DNA of 64,000 nucleotides from Sphingomonas sp. PsM26 (GCA_030433805.1 JARUXA010000016.1:84489-148488); one strand, 5' to 3'; shown: positions 45,303 through 53,244, counted from the first letter of the stretch. The notes: generated from the sequence alone by a model not told the origin. Numbers and translations are program-made.

Positions 45303-45377
45303 CGTAAAGCCTTACGCCTCGGCCGGGCGCGCGTCGATTGTTGAATGGTGCGGCAGGCCTGCAAAAAAGATAGGCAT

Positions 45378-45390
45378 GATATGTTGTAAC
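45378..45390 (+). promoter_or_regulatory. Possible Zur-type operator upstream of the MerC-like gene
   Basis: GATATGTTGTAAC lies 20 nt upstream of the MerC-like start. It resembles half of Fur/Zur-type boxes (core GTTATAAC). Because a Zur-like regulator gene follows, self-control is plausible, but the match is partial. Confidence 0.3.
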
Positions 45391-45409
45391 TTGGCGTGCG
45401 CCATGCCAC

Positions 45410-45814
45410 ATGCCGCTCAGCATGACGGCGCTCGTTTCCTCTCCTGCCTATCGGTGGATCGAACAGCGGTTCGACAATATGGCGATCGGCCTGTCGGGGC
45501 TGTGCGTCGTGCATTGCATCGCGAGTTCGATCTTCCTTGCGCTGGCGGCATCCGCCGGGGGGCTGTTGCTCAATCCGCTGTTCCACGAGATCGGCCTGAC
45601 GATCGCCATCGGTTTCGGCGTGATCGCGTTGGGACGTGGCATCTTCACGCACGGCTATATGATGCCCGCGGTGGTCGGATCGGCCGGGCTGGGCATGATG
45701 GCGGGGGCGATCTCGCTACCGCATGACGTCAATGGGCTGGAGACGGTGTGGACGCTGATCGGCGTCGCCACGCTCGCGCTCGGGCATGACCTCAACCGGC
45801 GCGCTGCCGCCTGA
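45410..45814 (+). CDS. MerC-domain membrane protein
   Basis: A 134-residue inner-membrane protein with four hydrophobic segments. The MerC signature is in GLSGLCVVHCIASSIFLAL: a CxxHC motif at the first membrane segment, where mercury transporters carry a Cys pair. MerC proteins move Hg(II), but chromosomal homologues next to Zur may instead handle zinc or another metal. The ATG at 45410 is used; an in-frame ATG at 45422 is possible. The stop lies 53 nt before the Zur-like gene, making an operon likely. No other mer gene is present. Confidence 0.85.
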   Translation: MPLSMTALVSSPAYRWIEQRFDNMAIGLSGLCVVHCIASSIFLALAASAGGLLLNPLFHEIGLTIAIGFGVIALGRGIFTHGYMMPAVVGSAGLGMMAGAISLPHDVNGLETVWTLIGVATLALGHDLNRRAAA

Positions 45815-45866
45815 CGGTCGCTTCGCCGACGTTGCAGCAGGCCCCGGCAACGCCTATCTCTACGCC

Positions 45867-46343
45867 ATGGCAACGCATCGACATTACGCACCGCAGGACG
45901 CCGATCTTGCGTTGGCCGCCCAGGCGACGCTCGAGCGATCGGGCGAGCAATGGACCGTGATGCGCGCCAATATCTTCCGCGCGCTCGCCGGGTTCGACAA
46001 GCCGGCCTCCGCCTATGACATTGCCGAGGCGGTGTCGAAAAGCGAGGGACGCCGCGTCGCGGCCAACAGCGTGTATCGCATCCTCGACCTGTTTGTGACC
46101 GCCAACCTTGCGCGGCGAGTCGAGAGTTCGAACGCCTATATCGCCAATGCGCATCCCGATTGTTTGCATGATTGCATCTTCCTGGTGTGCGACGGGTGCG
46201 GGCAGATCGTCCATCTGGATGACGACCGGCTGACCAAGGGCGTGCGCGGCGCGGCGGAGGCTGCGGGCTTTGCGCCGGAACGTCCGGTGATCGAGGTTCG
46301 CGGTAAATGTGCGGCGTGTGTGGCCCTGGCGAAGGCGGCGTAA
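45867..46343 (+). CDS. zur: Fur-family regulator, probably Zur
   Basis: A 158-residue metal-dependent repressor. The helix-turn-helix region has MRANIFRALAGFDKPASAYDIAEAV and NSVYRILDLFVTANLARRVES, as in Fur/Zur proteins. The C-terminal domain has HDCIFLVCDGCGQIVHLDD and a second pair CAACVAL, making the two CxxC structural zinc sites. The LVCDGCG form and the short length point to Zur rather than Fur or PerR, but this is inference. Co-oriented with the MerC-like gene upstream. Confidence 0.85.
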   Translation: MATHRHYAPQDADLALAAQATLERSGEQWTVMRANIFRALAGFDKPASAYDIAEAVSKSEGRRVAANSVYRILDLFVTANLARRVESSNAYIANAHPDCLHDCIFLVCDGCGQIVHLDDDRLTKGVRGAAEAAGFAPERPVIEVRGKCAACVALAKAA

Positions 46344-46388
46344 CGGCGGGCGAGTTTTTCGCGACCTGTACAATTGCGGCTACAATTG

Positions 46389-46498
46389 CTGCTTCCCCGG
46401 CGAAGGCCGGGGCCCAGTAGCGAAGGTCGTTGTTAGAGAGCGCAGCGCGAGATGATTGGCCGGTCGCTGCTGGGCCCCGGCCTTCGCCGGGGAAGCAG
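46389..46498. repeat. Paired inverted repeat, second family, copy 2
   Basis: Left arm 46389-46423 and right arm 46464-46498 are reverse complements over 35 nt with one mismatch; the first 29 nt are perfect. The core (GCTTCCCCGGCGAAGGCC) is the same as in the copy at 41443-41551, while the 40-nt spacers differ. It lies between convergent zur and the acetyltransferase gene. Confidence 0.85.
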
Positions 46499-46536
46499 TA
46501 GTAGCGGGGAAGCCGTGGTGACAGCGCAGCCCCGAA

Positions 46537-47076
46537 CTACCCCAGTGTCTTCCCCATCCGCACTCCCGGCACCGGCGGCCCGGTTGGTGCCATGCGCGCG
46601 ACCCGCTCGATCTCTTCATAACCGCACGCGCGGTACAGTGGCTCGCCCGCCAGAGTCGCCATCATCTCCAGCTGCTTGAACCCCGCCGCGCGCGCGGCGT
46701 CCTCGCAGAGTGCCAGCATCTGTCGCCCGACCCCGCGGCGGGTGAAATCGGGGTTGGTGTACATCGCGCGGATTCGCGCGGCATCGTGGGCCGGGTTGAG
46801 CGGCCGGACATCACGCGCGACCGCGCTCGCATCCCCGCCGAACAGCGTCGCGCGGAAGCTCCAGCCGCCGCAGCCGGCCAGCACGCCCGCCTGTTCGATC
46901 AGGAAATAGGTCCGATCGGCAATCAGTTGCGTGTCGAGTCCCATGCTAAGGCGACTCGCCGCGATTTCGTCCGGGCTGAGGTATCCCGCCTGCAGTGCCG
47001 CGATCGCACGGTCCATCAGCGCCGCGATCGCAGGAATGTCGGTTTCGGTGGCGAGGCGATGGGTGAAGGCGGGCAT
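46537..47076 (-). CDS. GNAT-family acetyltransferase
   Basis: A 179-residue acetyl-CoA-dependent transferase starting at the ATG at 47076 (MPAFTHRLATETDIPAIAAL). The acetyl-CoA site is in MYTNPDFTRRGVGRQMLALCEDAARAAG, preceded by FLIEQAGVLAGCGGWSF and followed by LYRACGYEEIERV. It is a typical member of the YitI/PhnO-like branch. Substrate unknown. Divergent from dxs; the shared 47077-47184 gap holds the promoters. Confidence 0.85.
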   Translation of the reverse strand: MPAFTHRLATETDIPAIAALMDRAIAALQAGYLSPDEIAASRLSMGLDTQLIADRTYFLIEQAGVLAGCGGWSFRATLFGGDASAVARDVRPLNPAHDAARIRAMYTNPDFTRRGVGRQMLALCEDAARAAGFKQLEMMATLAGEPLYRACGYEEIERVARMAPTGPPVPGVRMGKTLG

Positions 47077-47184
47077 CGCCCGAAGTGTCGGGCCGCGCTG
47101 TCCCGCTCGCAAGAAAATTCGCACAACGCGCAGAAGCGATCTGGAGCAATCGACACAGTGCAGTAGCGGCGCTAAACAGGCCTG

Positions 47185-49110
47185 ATGGTTGACGCTCTTA
47201 AGACACCGTTACTCGATACGGTCACTGTCCCCGCAGACCTGCGGGCCCTCCCTGCCACCGAGTTGCGCGCGCTTGCCGACGAGCTTCGACAGGAAACGAT
47301 TGCCGCCGTCGGCGTGACCGGGGGGCACCTCGGTTCGGGGCTCGGCGTGGTCGAGCTTACGGTCGCGATCCATTACGTGTTCGATACCCCGCGCGACCGC
47401 CTCGTGTGGGACGTCGGGCATCAATGCTACCCGCACAAGATTCTCACCGGTCGTCGCGACCGGATCCGCACGCTGCGCATGGGCGGCGGCCTCTCGGGCT
47501 TCACCAAGCGCTCCGAGAGCGAATATGACCCGTTCGGCGCGGCGCACAGCTCGACGTCGATCTCGGCGTCGCTCGGTTTCGCGATCGCCAACAAGATCGC
47601 GGACAAGCCGGGCAAGGCGATCGCGGTGATCGGCGACGGCGCGATGTCCGCGGGCATGGCGTATGAAGCGATGAACAATGCGGCGCAGGCGGGCAACCGG
47701 CTGGTCGTGATCCTCAACGACAATGACATGTCGATCGCGCCGCCGGTCGGCGGTCTGTCGGCCTATCTCTCGCGGATCGTGTCAAGCCGCGAGTTCCTCG
47801 GTTTCCGCGAACTCGCCAAGAAGCTCGCCAAGAAACTCCCGCGGCCGTTCGCGTCGAGCCTGAGCAAGGCCGACGAATTCGCGCGCGGTCTCGCGATGGG
47901 CGGGACGCTTTTCGAGGAACTCGGCTTTTATTATGTCGGCCCGATCGACGGGCACAACCTCGAGCAGCTGATTCCGGTGCTCGAGAATGTGCGCGATGCG
48001 GAGGAGGGCCCGATCCTCGTCCATGTCGTGACCAAGAAGGGCAAGGGCTATGCCCCGGCCGAGGCCGCGGCGGACAAGTATCACGGCGTCCAGAAGTTCG
48101 ACGTCATCTCGGGCGTCCAGACCAAGGCACCCCCAGGGCCGCCGCAGTATCAGAACGTGTTCGGCGCGCAGCTGCTAAAGGAAGCCGAGAGCGACCCGAC
48201 GATTTGCGCGATCACCGCGGCGATGCCGTCGGGGACCGGGCTCGACGGCTTCTCCAAGGCCTATCCCGACCGCTTCTTCGACGTCGGCATTGCCGAGCAG
48301 CACGCCGTCACCTTCGCCGCGGGCCTCGCCGCGCAGGGGATGCGGCCGTTCTGCGCGATCTATTCGACCTTCCTCCAGCGCGCGTACGATCAGGTCGTCC
48401 ACGACGTCTGCATCCAGAACCTGCCGGTCCGCTTCGCGATCGACCGCGCCGGGCTGGTCGGCGCGGATGGCGCGACGCATGCCGGGTCGTTCGACGTGAC
48501 CTATCTCGCGACGCTCCCCAACATGGTGGTGATGGCGCCGTCGGACGAAGCCGAGCTGGTTCACATGACGCACACCGCCGCGTTGCACGACAGCGGGCCG
48601 ATCGCGGTGCGTTATCCGCGCGGCAACGGCACGGGCGTGGCGATGCCCGAAGTTCCCGAGCGGCTTGAGATCGGCAAGGGGCGGATCGTCCGCCAGGGGC
48701 ACAAGGTTGCGATCATGGCCTTGGGGACTCGTCTCGGCGAGGCCTTGAAGGCGGCGGATGCTTTGGAAGCCAAGGGGTTGTCGACCACGGTCGCCGATCT
48801 GCGCTTCGCCAAGCCGCTCGACGAGGAACTGATCCGCAAGTTGCTGACCACGCATGAGGTCGCGGTGACGATCGAGGAATCCTCGGTCGGGGGCTTGGGC
48901 GCGCACGTGCTGACCTTTGCGAGCGACACCGGGTTGATCGACGCAGGCCTCAAGCTGCGCACGCTGCGCCTGCCCGATACGTTCCAGGACCAGGACAAGC
49001 CTGAGGCGCAATATGCCGAGGCGGGTTTGGATGCGGATGCGATCGTCGAGACGGTGCTCAAGGCGCTGCGGCATAATTCGGGCGGCGTCGTCGAGGGCGC
49101 GCGGGCGTAA
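47185..49110 (+). CDS. dxs: 1-deoxy-D-xylulose-5-phosphate synthase
   Basis: A 641-residue thiamine-diphosphate enzyme that condenses pyruvate and glyceraldehyde-3-phosphate, the first step of the MEP isoprenoid pathway. Conserved parts: GVTGGHLGSGLGVVELTVA, WDVGHQCYPHKILTGR, the ThDP motif GDGAMSAGMAYEAMNNA ending in NDNDMSI, VTKKGKGYAPAE, and the transketolase pyrimidine-domain FDVGIAEQHAVTFAAGLA. Length and all motifs are standard. It supplies carotenoid and ubiquinone precursors. A paired repeat sits directly behind the stop. Confidence 0.97.
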   Translation: MVDALKTPLLDTVTVPADLRALPATELRALADELRQETIAAVGVTGGHLGSGLGVVELTVAIHYVFDTPRDRLVWDVGHQCYPHKILTGRRDRIRTLRMGGGLSGFTKRSESEYDPFGAAHSSTSISASLGFAIANKIADKPGKAIAVIGDGAMSAGMAYEAMNNAAQAGNRLVVILNDNDMSIAPPVGGLSAYLSRIVSSREFLGFRELAKKLAKKLPRPFASSLSKADEFARGLAMGGTLFEELGFYYVGPIDGHNLEQLIPVLENVRDAEEGPILVHVVTKKGKGYAPAEAAADKYHGVQKFDVISGVQTKAPPGPPQYQNVFGAQLLKEAESDPTICAITAAMPSGTGLDGFSKAYPDRFFDVGIAEQHAVTFAAGLAAQGMRPFCAIYSTFLQRAYDQVVHDVCIQNLPVRFAIDRAGLVGADGATHAGSFDVTYLATLPNMVVMAPSDEAELVHMTHTAALHDSGPIAVRYPRGNGTGVAMPEVPERLEIGKGRIVRQGHKVAIMALGTRLGEALKAADALEAKGLSTTVADLRFAKPLDEELIRKLLTTHEVAVTIEESSVGGLGAHVLTFASDTGLIDAGLKLRTLRLPDTFQDQDKPEAQYAEAGLDADAIVETVLKALRHNSGGVVEGARA

Positions 49111-49120
49111 CTTCTTACTC

Positions 49121-49229
49121 AAGCCCCTCCCCTTCAGGGGAGGGGTTGGGGGTGGGGCCGTGCCTGTTCCGCGACGGTAGTTCTGCTGGACTGCCCCACC
49201 CCAACCCCTCCCCTAAAGGGGAGGGGCTT
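49121..49229. repeat. Paired-arm repeat element downstream of dxs
   Basis: Left arm 49121-49157 and inverted right arm 49194-49229 of the main G-rich family. The 36-nt spacer (CCGTGCCTGTTCC...TTCTGCTGGACTG) keeps the TTCTGCTGGACT end shared with the other copies but its middle has drifted. The element starts 11 nt after the dxs stop. The remaining gap to 49305 shows nothing more. Confidence 0.9.
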
Positions 49230-49305
49230 CAGGAAGTCCCGGCTTCCCACCCAACCCAAATCCCCCCACACAGGCCCCGGCGGTTCCGCGCCCGAGGGAC
49301 CGACC

Positions 49306-50001
49306 ATGTGCTTCTCCGCCACCGCCAGCTTCACCGCCGCCGCCGTGCTCGCCACGATCGGCGTCGCCACGCTGCGCCACGTCTGCGAACCGCGCGCGCT
49401 TTTGTTCGCGAGCGTGCCTTTGCTGTTCGCGTTCCACCAGTTTTCCGAAGGGCTGGTGTGGCTGTCGCTTGAGGGGCGGCTCGGGCGCTATGCAGTCGAT
49501 CACAGCGTGTTCCTGTTCAGCCTCTACGCGATCGGGATCCTCCCACTGCTGATGCCGACCGCTGTCGCGCTGATGGAGCCGCCGGGGTGGCGGCGGCGCG
49601 CGATCCTCGTGCTGACCGGCGTGGGGGCGGTGGTATTCGCGTGGGACATGGCGGGGCTGGTGATCGCGCCGACCTGCGCGGTGATCGACCAGCATTCGAT
49701 CGCCTATAGCAACCCGGTGACCAGCCGCCTGTGGGTGTCGCTGCTCTACATTTTCGCGACCTGCGGCGCGCTGCTGGTGTCGACCCACCGCGTGGTGCGG
49801 GGATATGGCGTGCTCAACGTCGTCGGGCTGACGATCGTGCATCTGGTGAAGGGCTATGCCTTCGCCTCGGTGTGGTGCTTCTATGCCGCGGTGCTGAGCG
49901 TGGTGCTGTACCGGCAGTTCCACCGGCAGGACATCGACGTGGCGACGCCGAACGGGACGAGCGGGGTGCGGCGGCCGTTTGTCTTGTCGTGGTTGCGGTG
50001 A
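49306..50001 (+). CDS. DUF6629-like integral membrane protein
   Basis: A 231-residue membrane protein with about six hydrophobic segments. The N-terminus MCFSATASFTAAAVLA, followed by LFAFHQFSEGLVWLSL, is the hallmark of DUF6629 proteins, with an early Cys and a conserved HQxxEG motif within the membrane. A further Cys lies in VIAPTCAVIDQHSIAY. The family's function is unknown. It is not obviously in an operon. It converges on the low-GC gene pair behind nrdB. Confidence 0.8.
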   Translation: MCFSATASFTAAAVLATIGVATLRHVCEPRALLFASVPLLFAFHQFSEGLVWLSLEGRLGRYAVDHSVFLFSLYAIGILPLLMPTAVALMEPPGWRRRAILVLTGVGAVVFAWDMAGLVIAPTCAVIDQHSIAYSNPVTSRLWVSLLYIFATCGALLVSTHRVVRGYGVLNVVGLTIVHLVKGYAFASVWCFYAAVLSVVLYRQFHRQDIDVATPNGTSGVRRPFVLSWLR

Positions 50002-50030
50002 GGGGCTGGGTGCCGGTGCATCATTCAATG

Positions 50031-50282
50031 CTATTCAATGAAGCTTACCAAAACACCAAGTCCGGTAAACGCTAATAGTACTAAGGTTAATACTGCTGCT
50101 ACCCAGAAAGGTTCGATTTCAACGCTTGTAGCTGCAGCAATTGCGCAAGCCGCCGCCCCTACTGTGCCTACGAAGCCCGGAATCCAAAACCTTATTCGGT
50201 ACATCGCCATCGCCGATGACACAGACATTGCAATTATCGAAGCTATAGTCATTGATGACGCAAGAACGGCATGACTGGCCAA
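50031..50282 (-). pseudogene. C-terminal half of a frameshifted low-GC membrane protein
   Basis: An 83-codon frame (TTG at 50282) that overlaps the preceding gene by 164 nt in another frame. Its second half is clearly membrane-like: RFWIPGFVGTVGAAACAIAA and PFWVAAVLTLVLLAFTGLGV. Joined to the frame at 50119-50535 by a one-base shift around 50200-50230, it gives a single protein of about 168 residues with paired membrane segments at both ends. It could instead be a separate small gene with a TTG start. GC content is far lower than in the neighbours. Confidence 0.5.
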
Positions 50283-50535
50283 AAAGGTTCTGATACAAGG
50301 TTGATAGTGTTACCGTTAGACCCATGCAAATAAGAAATGCCGTAATATTCAGCAGACAAAGAAGTAACACAATTCGTAGAAACCCGGAAGTATTGTCCAG
50401 TCCGGGGGGAACTCCGTTCCCCCCGGTAAATAAATTTATGTCAGGAACAAGCTTCCTAATATTCGTGATCGTAAGAAATATACCGATTAAGCCCAAAACA
50501 ATTTGGATATAACCAGAAATTTCTGAGGCTGACAT
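50119..50535 (-). CDS. Low-GC small membrane protein behind nrdB, apparently frameshifted
   Basis: A 138-codon frame starting at the ATG at 50535, 2 nt past the nrdB stop. It begins MSASEISGYIQIVLGLIGIF (membrane segment), has a second hydrophobic stretch FLRIVLLLCLLNITAFLICM, then a cluster CRSCVINDYSFDNCNVC, two CxxC pairs like a zinc ribbon. After VIGDGD the reading becomes Arg/Gly-rich and non-membrane, while the overlapping frame at 50031-50282 takes over with membrane segments. This suggests one disrupted gene. The codons are AT-rich, unlike the genes around it, so it was probably acquired. No family recognised. Confidence 0.55.
   Translation of the reverse strand: MSASEISGYIQIVLGLIGIFLTITNIRKLVPDINLFTGGNGVPPGLDNTSGFLRIVLLLCLLNITAFLICMGLTVTLSTLYQNLFGQSCRSCVINDYSFDNCNVCVIGDGDVPNKVLDSGLRRHSRGGGLRNCCSYKR
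50402..50426. repeat. GC-rich palindrome inside the low-GC gene
   Basis: CCGGGGGGAAC-TCC-GTTCCCCCCGG, a perfect 11-bp inverted repeat with a 3-nt loop, lies within otherwise AT-rich coding sequence and encodes part of the loop GGNGVPPG between the membrane segments. Confidence 0.6.
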
Positions 50536-50537
50536 GC

Positions 50538-51602
50538 CTATTCCGCCGCCACGCCAGCCCGCGAGAACATATCCCCCGCGTCCGAATCCTCGTTCGCAAA
50601 CGCCACGCCAGCAGGCCCGATCTTCGCCTTCTGGCGCTTGTCGAACCCGTCCCACACTTCGTTCCAGTTGCCGCGCGTCGCTGCCTTCGAATATTCCGTC
50701 GCGCGCTGTTCGAAGAAGTTGGCGTGCTCGACGCCGTTGAGCATCGGCGCGAGCCACGGCAGCGGGTGTTCGTCGATCATGTAGATCGGCTTCATGCCGA
50801 GCTGCCCCAGCCGCCAGTCGGCGATGTAGCGGATGTACTTCTTGATTTCCTTGGGCGTCATGCCGTTGACCGGGCCCATTTCGAACGCGAGGTCGATGAA
50901 ATTGTCCTCGAGCCGGACGGTGTGCTGGCACATGTCGGCAATGTCGTCGCGCACCGACTTGGTGAGGCAGTTCCGCTCCGCGCAGAAGGCGTGGAACAGC
51001 TTGATGATGCCCTCGCAATGCAGCGATTCGTCGCGGATCGACCAGGTGACGATCTGCCCCATGCCCTTCATCTTGTTGAAGCGCGGGAAGTTCATCAGCA
51101 TCGCGAACGACGCGAACAGCTGCAGCCCTTCGGTGAAGCCGCCGAACATCGCGAGCGTCTTGGCAATGTCCTCGTCGCTGTCGACGCCGAACGTCTGCAG
51201 GTAGTCGTGCTTGTCCTTCATCTCGCTATATTCGAGGAAGGCGCCGTACTCGCTCTCGGGCATGCCGATCGTGTCGAGCAGATGGCTGTAGGCGGCGATG
51301 TGCACCGTCTCCATGTTGCTGAACGCCGCCAGCATCATCTTGATCTCGGTCGGCTTGAAGATGCGGCCGTATTTCTCGTGATAGCAATCCTGCACCTCGA
51401 CGTCCGCCTGGGTGAAGAAGCGGAAGATCTGGGTCAGCAGGTTGCGCTCATGGTCGCTGAGCTTCTGCGCCCAGTCGCGGCAATCCTCGCCCAACGGCAC
51501 TTCCTCGGGCATCCAGTGGATCTGCTGCTGGCGCTTCCAGAAATCGAACGCCCAGGGGTATTCGAACGGCTTATACTGCTTGCGGGCTTCGGTGAGGGAC
51601 AT
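50538..51602 (-). CDS. nrdB: Ribonucleotide reductase beta subunit, class I
   Basis: A 354-residue subunit that holds the di-iron centre and tyrosyl radical for dNTP synthesis. Metal-ligand segments can be followed: FTQADVEVQDCYHEKYG, FSNMETVHIAAYSHLL with the likely radical Tyr in AAYSHLL, EGLQLFASFAMLM and SIRDESLHCEGIIKLFHAF. The C-terminus lacks an ATP-cone. Its partner nrdA is on the same strand but about 6.8 kb upstream, separated by genes on both strands, so the two are not one operon. The stop is 2 nt from the next ATG. Confidence 0.95.
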   Translation of the reverse strand: MSLTEARKQYKPFEYPWAFDFWKRQQQIHWMPEEVPLGEDCRDWAQKLSDHERNLLTQIFRFFTQADVEVQDCYHEKYGRIFKPTEIKMMLAAFSNMETVHIAAYSHLLDTIGMPESEYGAFLEYSEMKDKHDYLQTFGVDSDEDIAKTLAMFGGFTEGLQLFASFAMLMNFPRFNKMKGMGQIVTWSIRDESLHCEGIIKLFHAFCAERNCLTKSVRDDIADMCQHTVRLEDNFIDLAFEMGPVNGMTPKEIKKYIRYIADWRLGQLGMKPIYMIDEHPLPWLAPMLNGVEHANFFEQRATEYSKAATRGNWNEVWDGFDKRQKAKIGPAGVAFANEDSDAGDMFSRAGVAAE

Positions 51603-51647
51603 GGGGTTACTCCATTGAGTACAAGAATCAGAAACTGGCGATAGAAA

Positions 51648-52676
51648 CTAGGCGGGGGCCCTGATGGCAACGCCACGCGTAAGGCGCTTGGCCAGCGCGA
51701 TGCAGGGCTGTTCGAATCGGAAGGTCGAAATATGCGCCAAGGCGAATGTCACCGCCAGCAAAAGCGGTCTCTTGGCATATTTTACGACTTTTGATCCGGA
51801 GCCAAGCCATCCAGCGTTTAGCGCCCCATGGAAAATGTAGAGTGCGTAAGAGATTTCAGCAATGTAGCGCGCCGGTCGGGATTCGAGCAGGTGCCCAAGG
51901 CGGACCGGCCCGTTGAACAATGTTGCCCCCACCAGCGCTGCCGCAAGATACGGTCGCGCGTAGTTGAGCATTCCGGCGGCTGGATGCGCCGACAGCAGTA
52001 CCAGCGGCAGTAGCCAATAGGGGCTGATGGACGCGAGCACGGACTGCGGTTTGCTACCGTACCATCCCCCATGGACCAGCGCGAGGATGCCGCCTGCGAG
52101 GATCTCATCGATACGAAACCAGGTGATGATGTTGATATATTGATGATCGACGATCCGCAGCAGCGTGATTCCCAGCGTGATCAACGGGAGCAGGATCAGA
52201 CCCCGATGGCGCGCGATCATGACGAACAGCGTGATCCCGAGATAGAATTGTACCTCGACGCACAAGCTCCACAAATGTCCGCCGCCCGGCACAAGATAGT
52301 AGGGCGGGAGGTTTGCGTAGAACAACAGGTTTGCGACCCAAGCCTTCGCGGGTGACTGGTTCATGATCAGCAGCACAATCATTACGACCCACGCCAGCGG
52401 CGCGATTCGAAAGAAGCGGCGAATGATGAACACGCGCAGATCCGCGCCGCGTGAAAGGAAGCTGGTGATCAGGAAGCCGGAAAGAGTGAAGAAGATCACC
52501 ATTCCCATAGCAGCGACGGCTTCGTTCATTTCCCAGCGTGACGGACCCAACGGTAGCAGATGCCCCGCCAGAACCAGAAGGATACTCACTGCACGCCATC
52601 CGTCGAGCACTGACAGCCGTTCTGCTGGAGCAGCGTGTGTCGTATTGCGGGCAGGGTCGGTCGCGAGAACAGTCAC
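51648..52676 (-). CDS. Acyltransferase 3 family membrane protein (OafA/YrhL-like)
   Basis: A 342-residue inner-membrane acyltransferase with about ten hydrophobic segments. The GTG at 52676 follows GGAG and overlaps the preceding gene's stop (GTGA). The start LSVLDGWRAVSILLVLAGHLLPLG has the catalytic-type His of the family, followed by FFTLSGFLITSFL, FIIRRFFRIAPL, GHLWSLCVEVQFYL and late ISYALYIFHGAL. Members acetylate or succinylate surface polysaccharides. It is translated with a small membrane protein upstream and no sugar genes are adjacent, so the acceptor is unknown. Confidence 0.9.
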   Translation of the reverse strand: MTVLATDPARNTTHAAPAERLSVLDGWRAVSILLVLAGHLLPLGPSRWEMNEAVAAMGMVIFFTLSGFLITSFLSRGADLRVFIIRRFFRIAPLAWVVMIVLLIMNQSPAKAWVANLLFYANLPPYYLVPGGGHLWSLCVEVQFYLGITLFVMIARHRGLILLPLITLGITLLRIVDHQYINIITWFRIDEILAGGILALVHGGWYGSKPQSVLASISPYWLLPLVLLSAHPAAGMLNYARPYLAAALVGATLFNGPVRLGHLLESRPARYIAEISYALYIFHGALNAGWLGSGSKVVKYAKRPLLLAVTFALAHISTFRFEQPCIALAKRLTRGVAIRAPA

Positions 52677-52870
52677 GCGACACTCCAATGCCACATCGCG
52701 CTGGCAGACATGATCAGCACGATTCCGAGCGACAACGCCATGATGCCGATCATCCGAAACGCATACACCTTGCCCGTGCTCGCAGGACGCAGCAGCGCGA
52801 GGAGCAGACCGGCACCGATCAGCGTGAACAGCGCCGCCACCGCAAACATGATCGCGATCGAACTGGTCAT
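52673..52870 (-). CDS. Small two-helix membrane protein
   Basis: A 65-residue protein of two hydrophobic helices (IAIMFAVAALFTLIGAGLLLAL and MIGIMALSLGIVLIMSASAM) joined by a short basic loop. Its TGA overlaps the GTG of the acyltransferase gene, so the pair is probably co-translated. No family recognised. It may be a partner or assembly factor, but that is only inference. Confidence 0.65.
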   Translation of the reverse strand: MTSSIAIMFAVAALFTLIGAGLLLALLRPASTGKVYAFRMIGIMALSLGIVLIMSASAMWHWSVA

Positions 52871-52944
52871 TGGAGGGGCTTCCGTGCATCGTTTGGGGCG
52901 GGCGTGCGTTGGGCATCCGTAATCGCAACGAAGGAGCTACCACC

Positions 52945-53205
52945 ATGGTCGACGTATCGCAGATTCAGGAACATGCCGAAGTCATCGGCGCCGACGGCGT
53001 CCATGTCGGCACGGTCGACCGAGTCGAGGGCGGCCGCATCAAGCTGACCAAGAAGGACTCGGGCGCGCAGGTCAACGAAGGCACGACGAGTCATGAAGGG
53101 CATCACCACTACATCTCGCTCGGCTTGGTCGCCGATGTCGAGGACGGCAAGGTCCGCCTCAGCGCGAACGGCGACGTCGCAGTGACGTTCGAGGAAGAAG
53201 CCTGA
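52945..53205 (+). CDS. DUF2171-type protein
   Basis: An 86-residue cytoplasmic protein starting at the ATG at 52945, with AAGGAG 8 nt upstream. The sequence MVDVSQIQEHAEVIGADGVHVG then VDRVEGGRIKL is the DUF2171 pattern, a PRC-barrel-like beta fold, with EGHHHYISLGLVADVEDGKV in the second half. DUF2171 genes are frequent and multi-copy in sphingomonads and often stress-induced; no activity is known. A strong terminator follows. Confidence 0.85.
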   Translation: MVDVSQIQEHAEVIGADGVHVGTVDRVEGGRIKLTKKDSGAQVNEGTTSHEGHHHYISLGLVADVEDGKVRLSANGDVAVTFEEEA

Positions 53206-53244
53206 AACCGACTCCGCGGTGCGATCCGCACCGTGGACCGTAGC

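Noticed and set aside
45410..46343. A mercury-resistance operon
   Set aside because: Only a MerC-like protein is present; no merA, merT, merP or MerR, and the regulator is of the Fur/Zur family.
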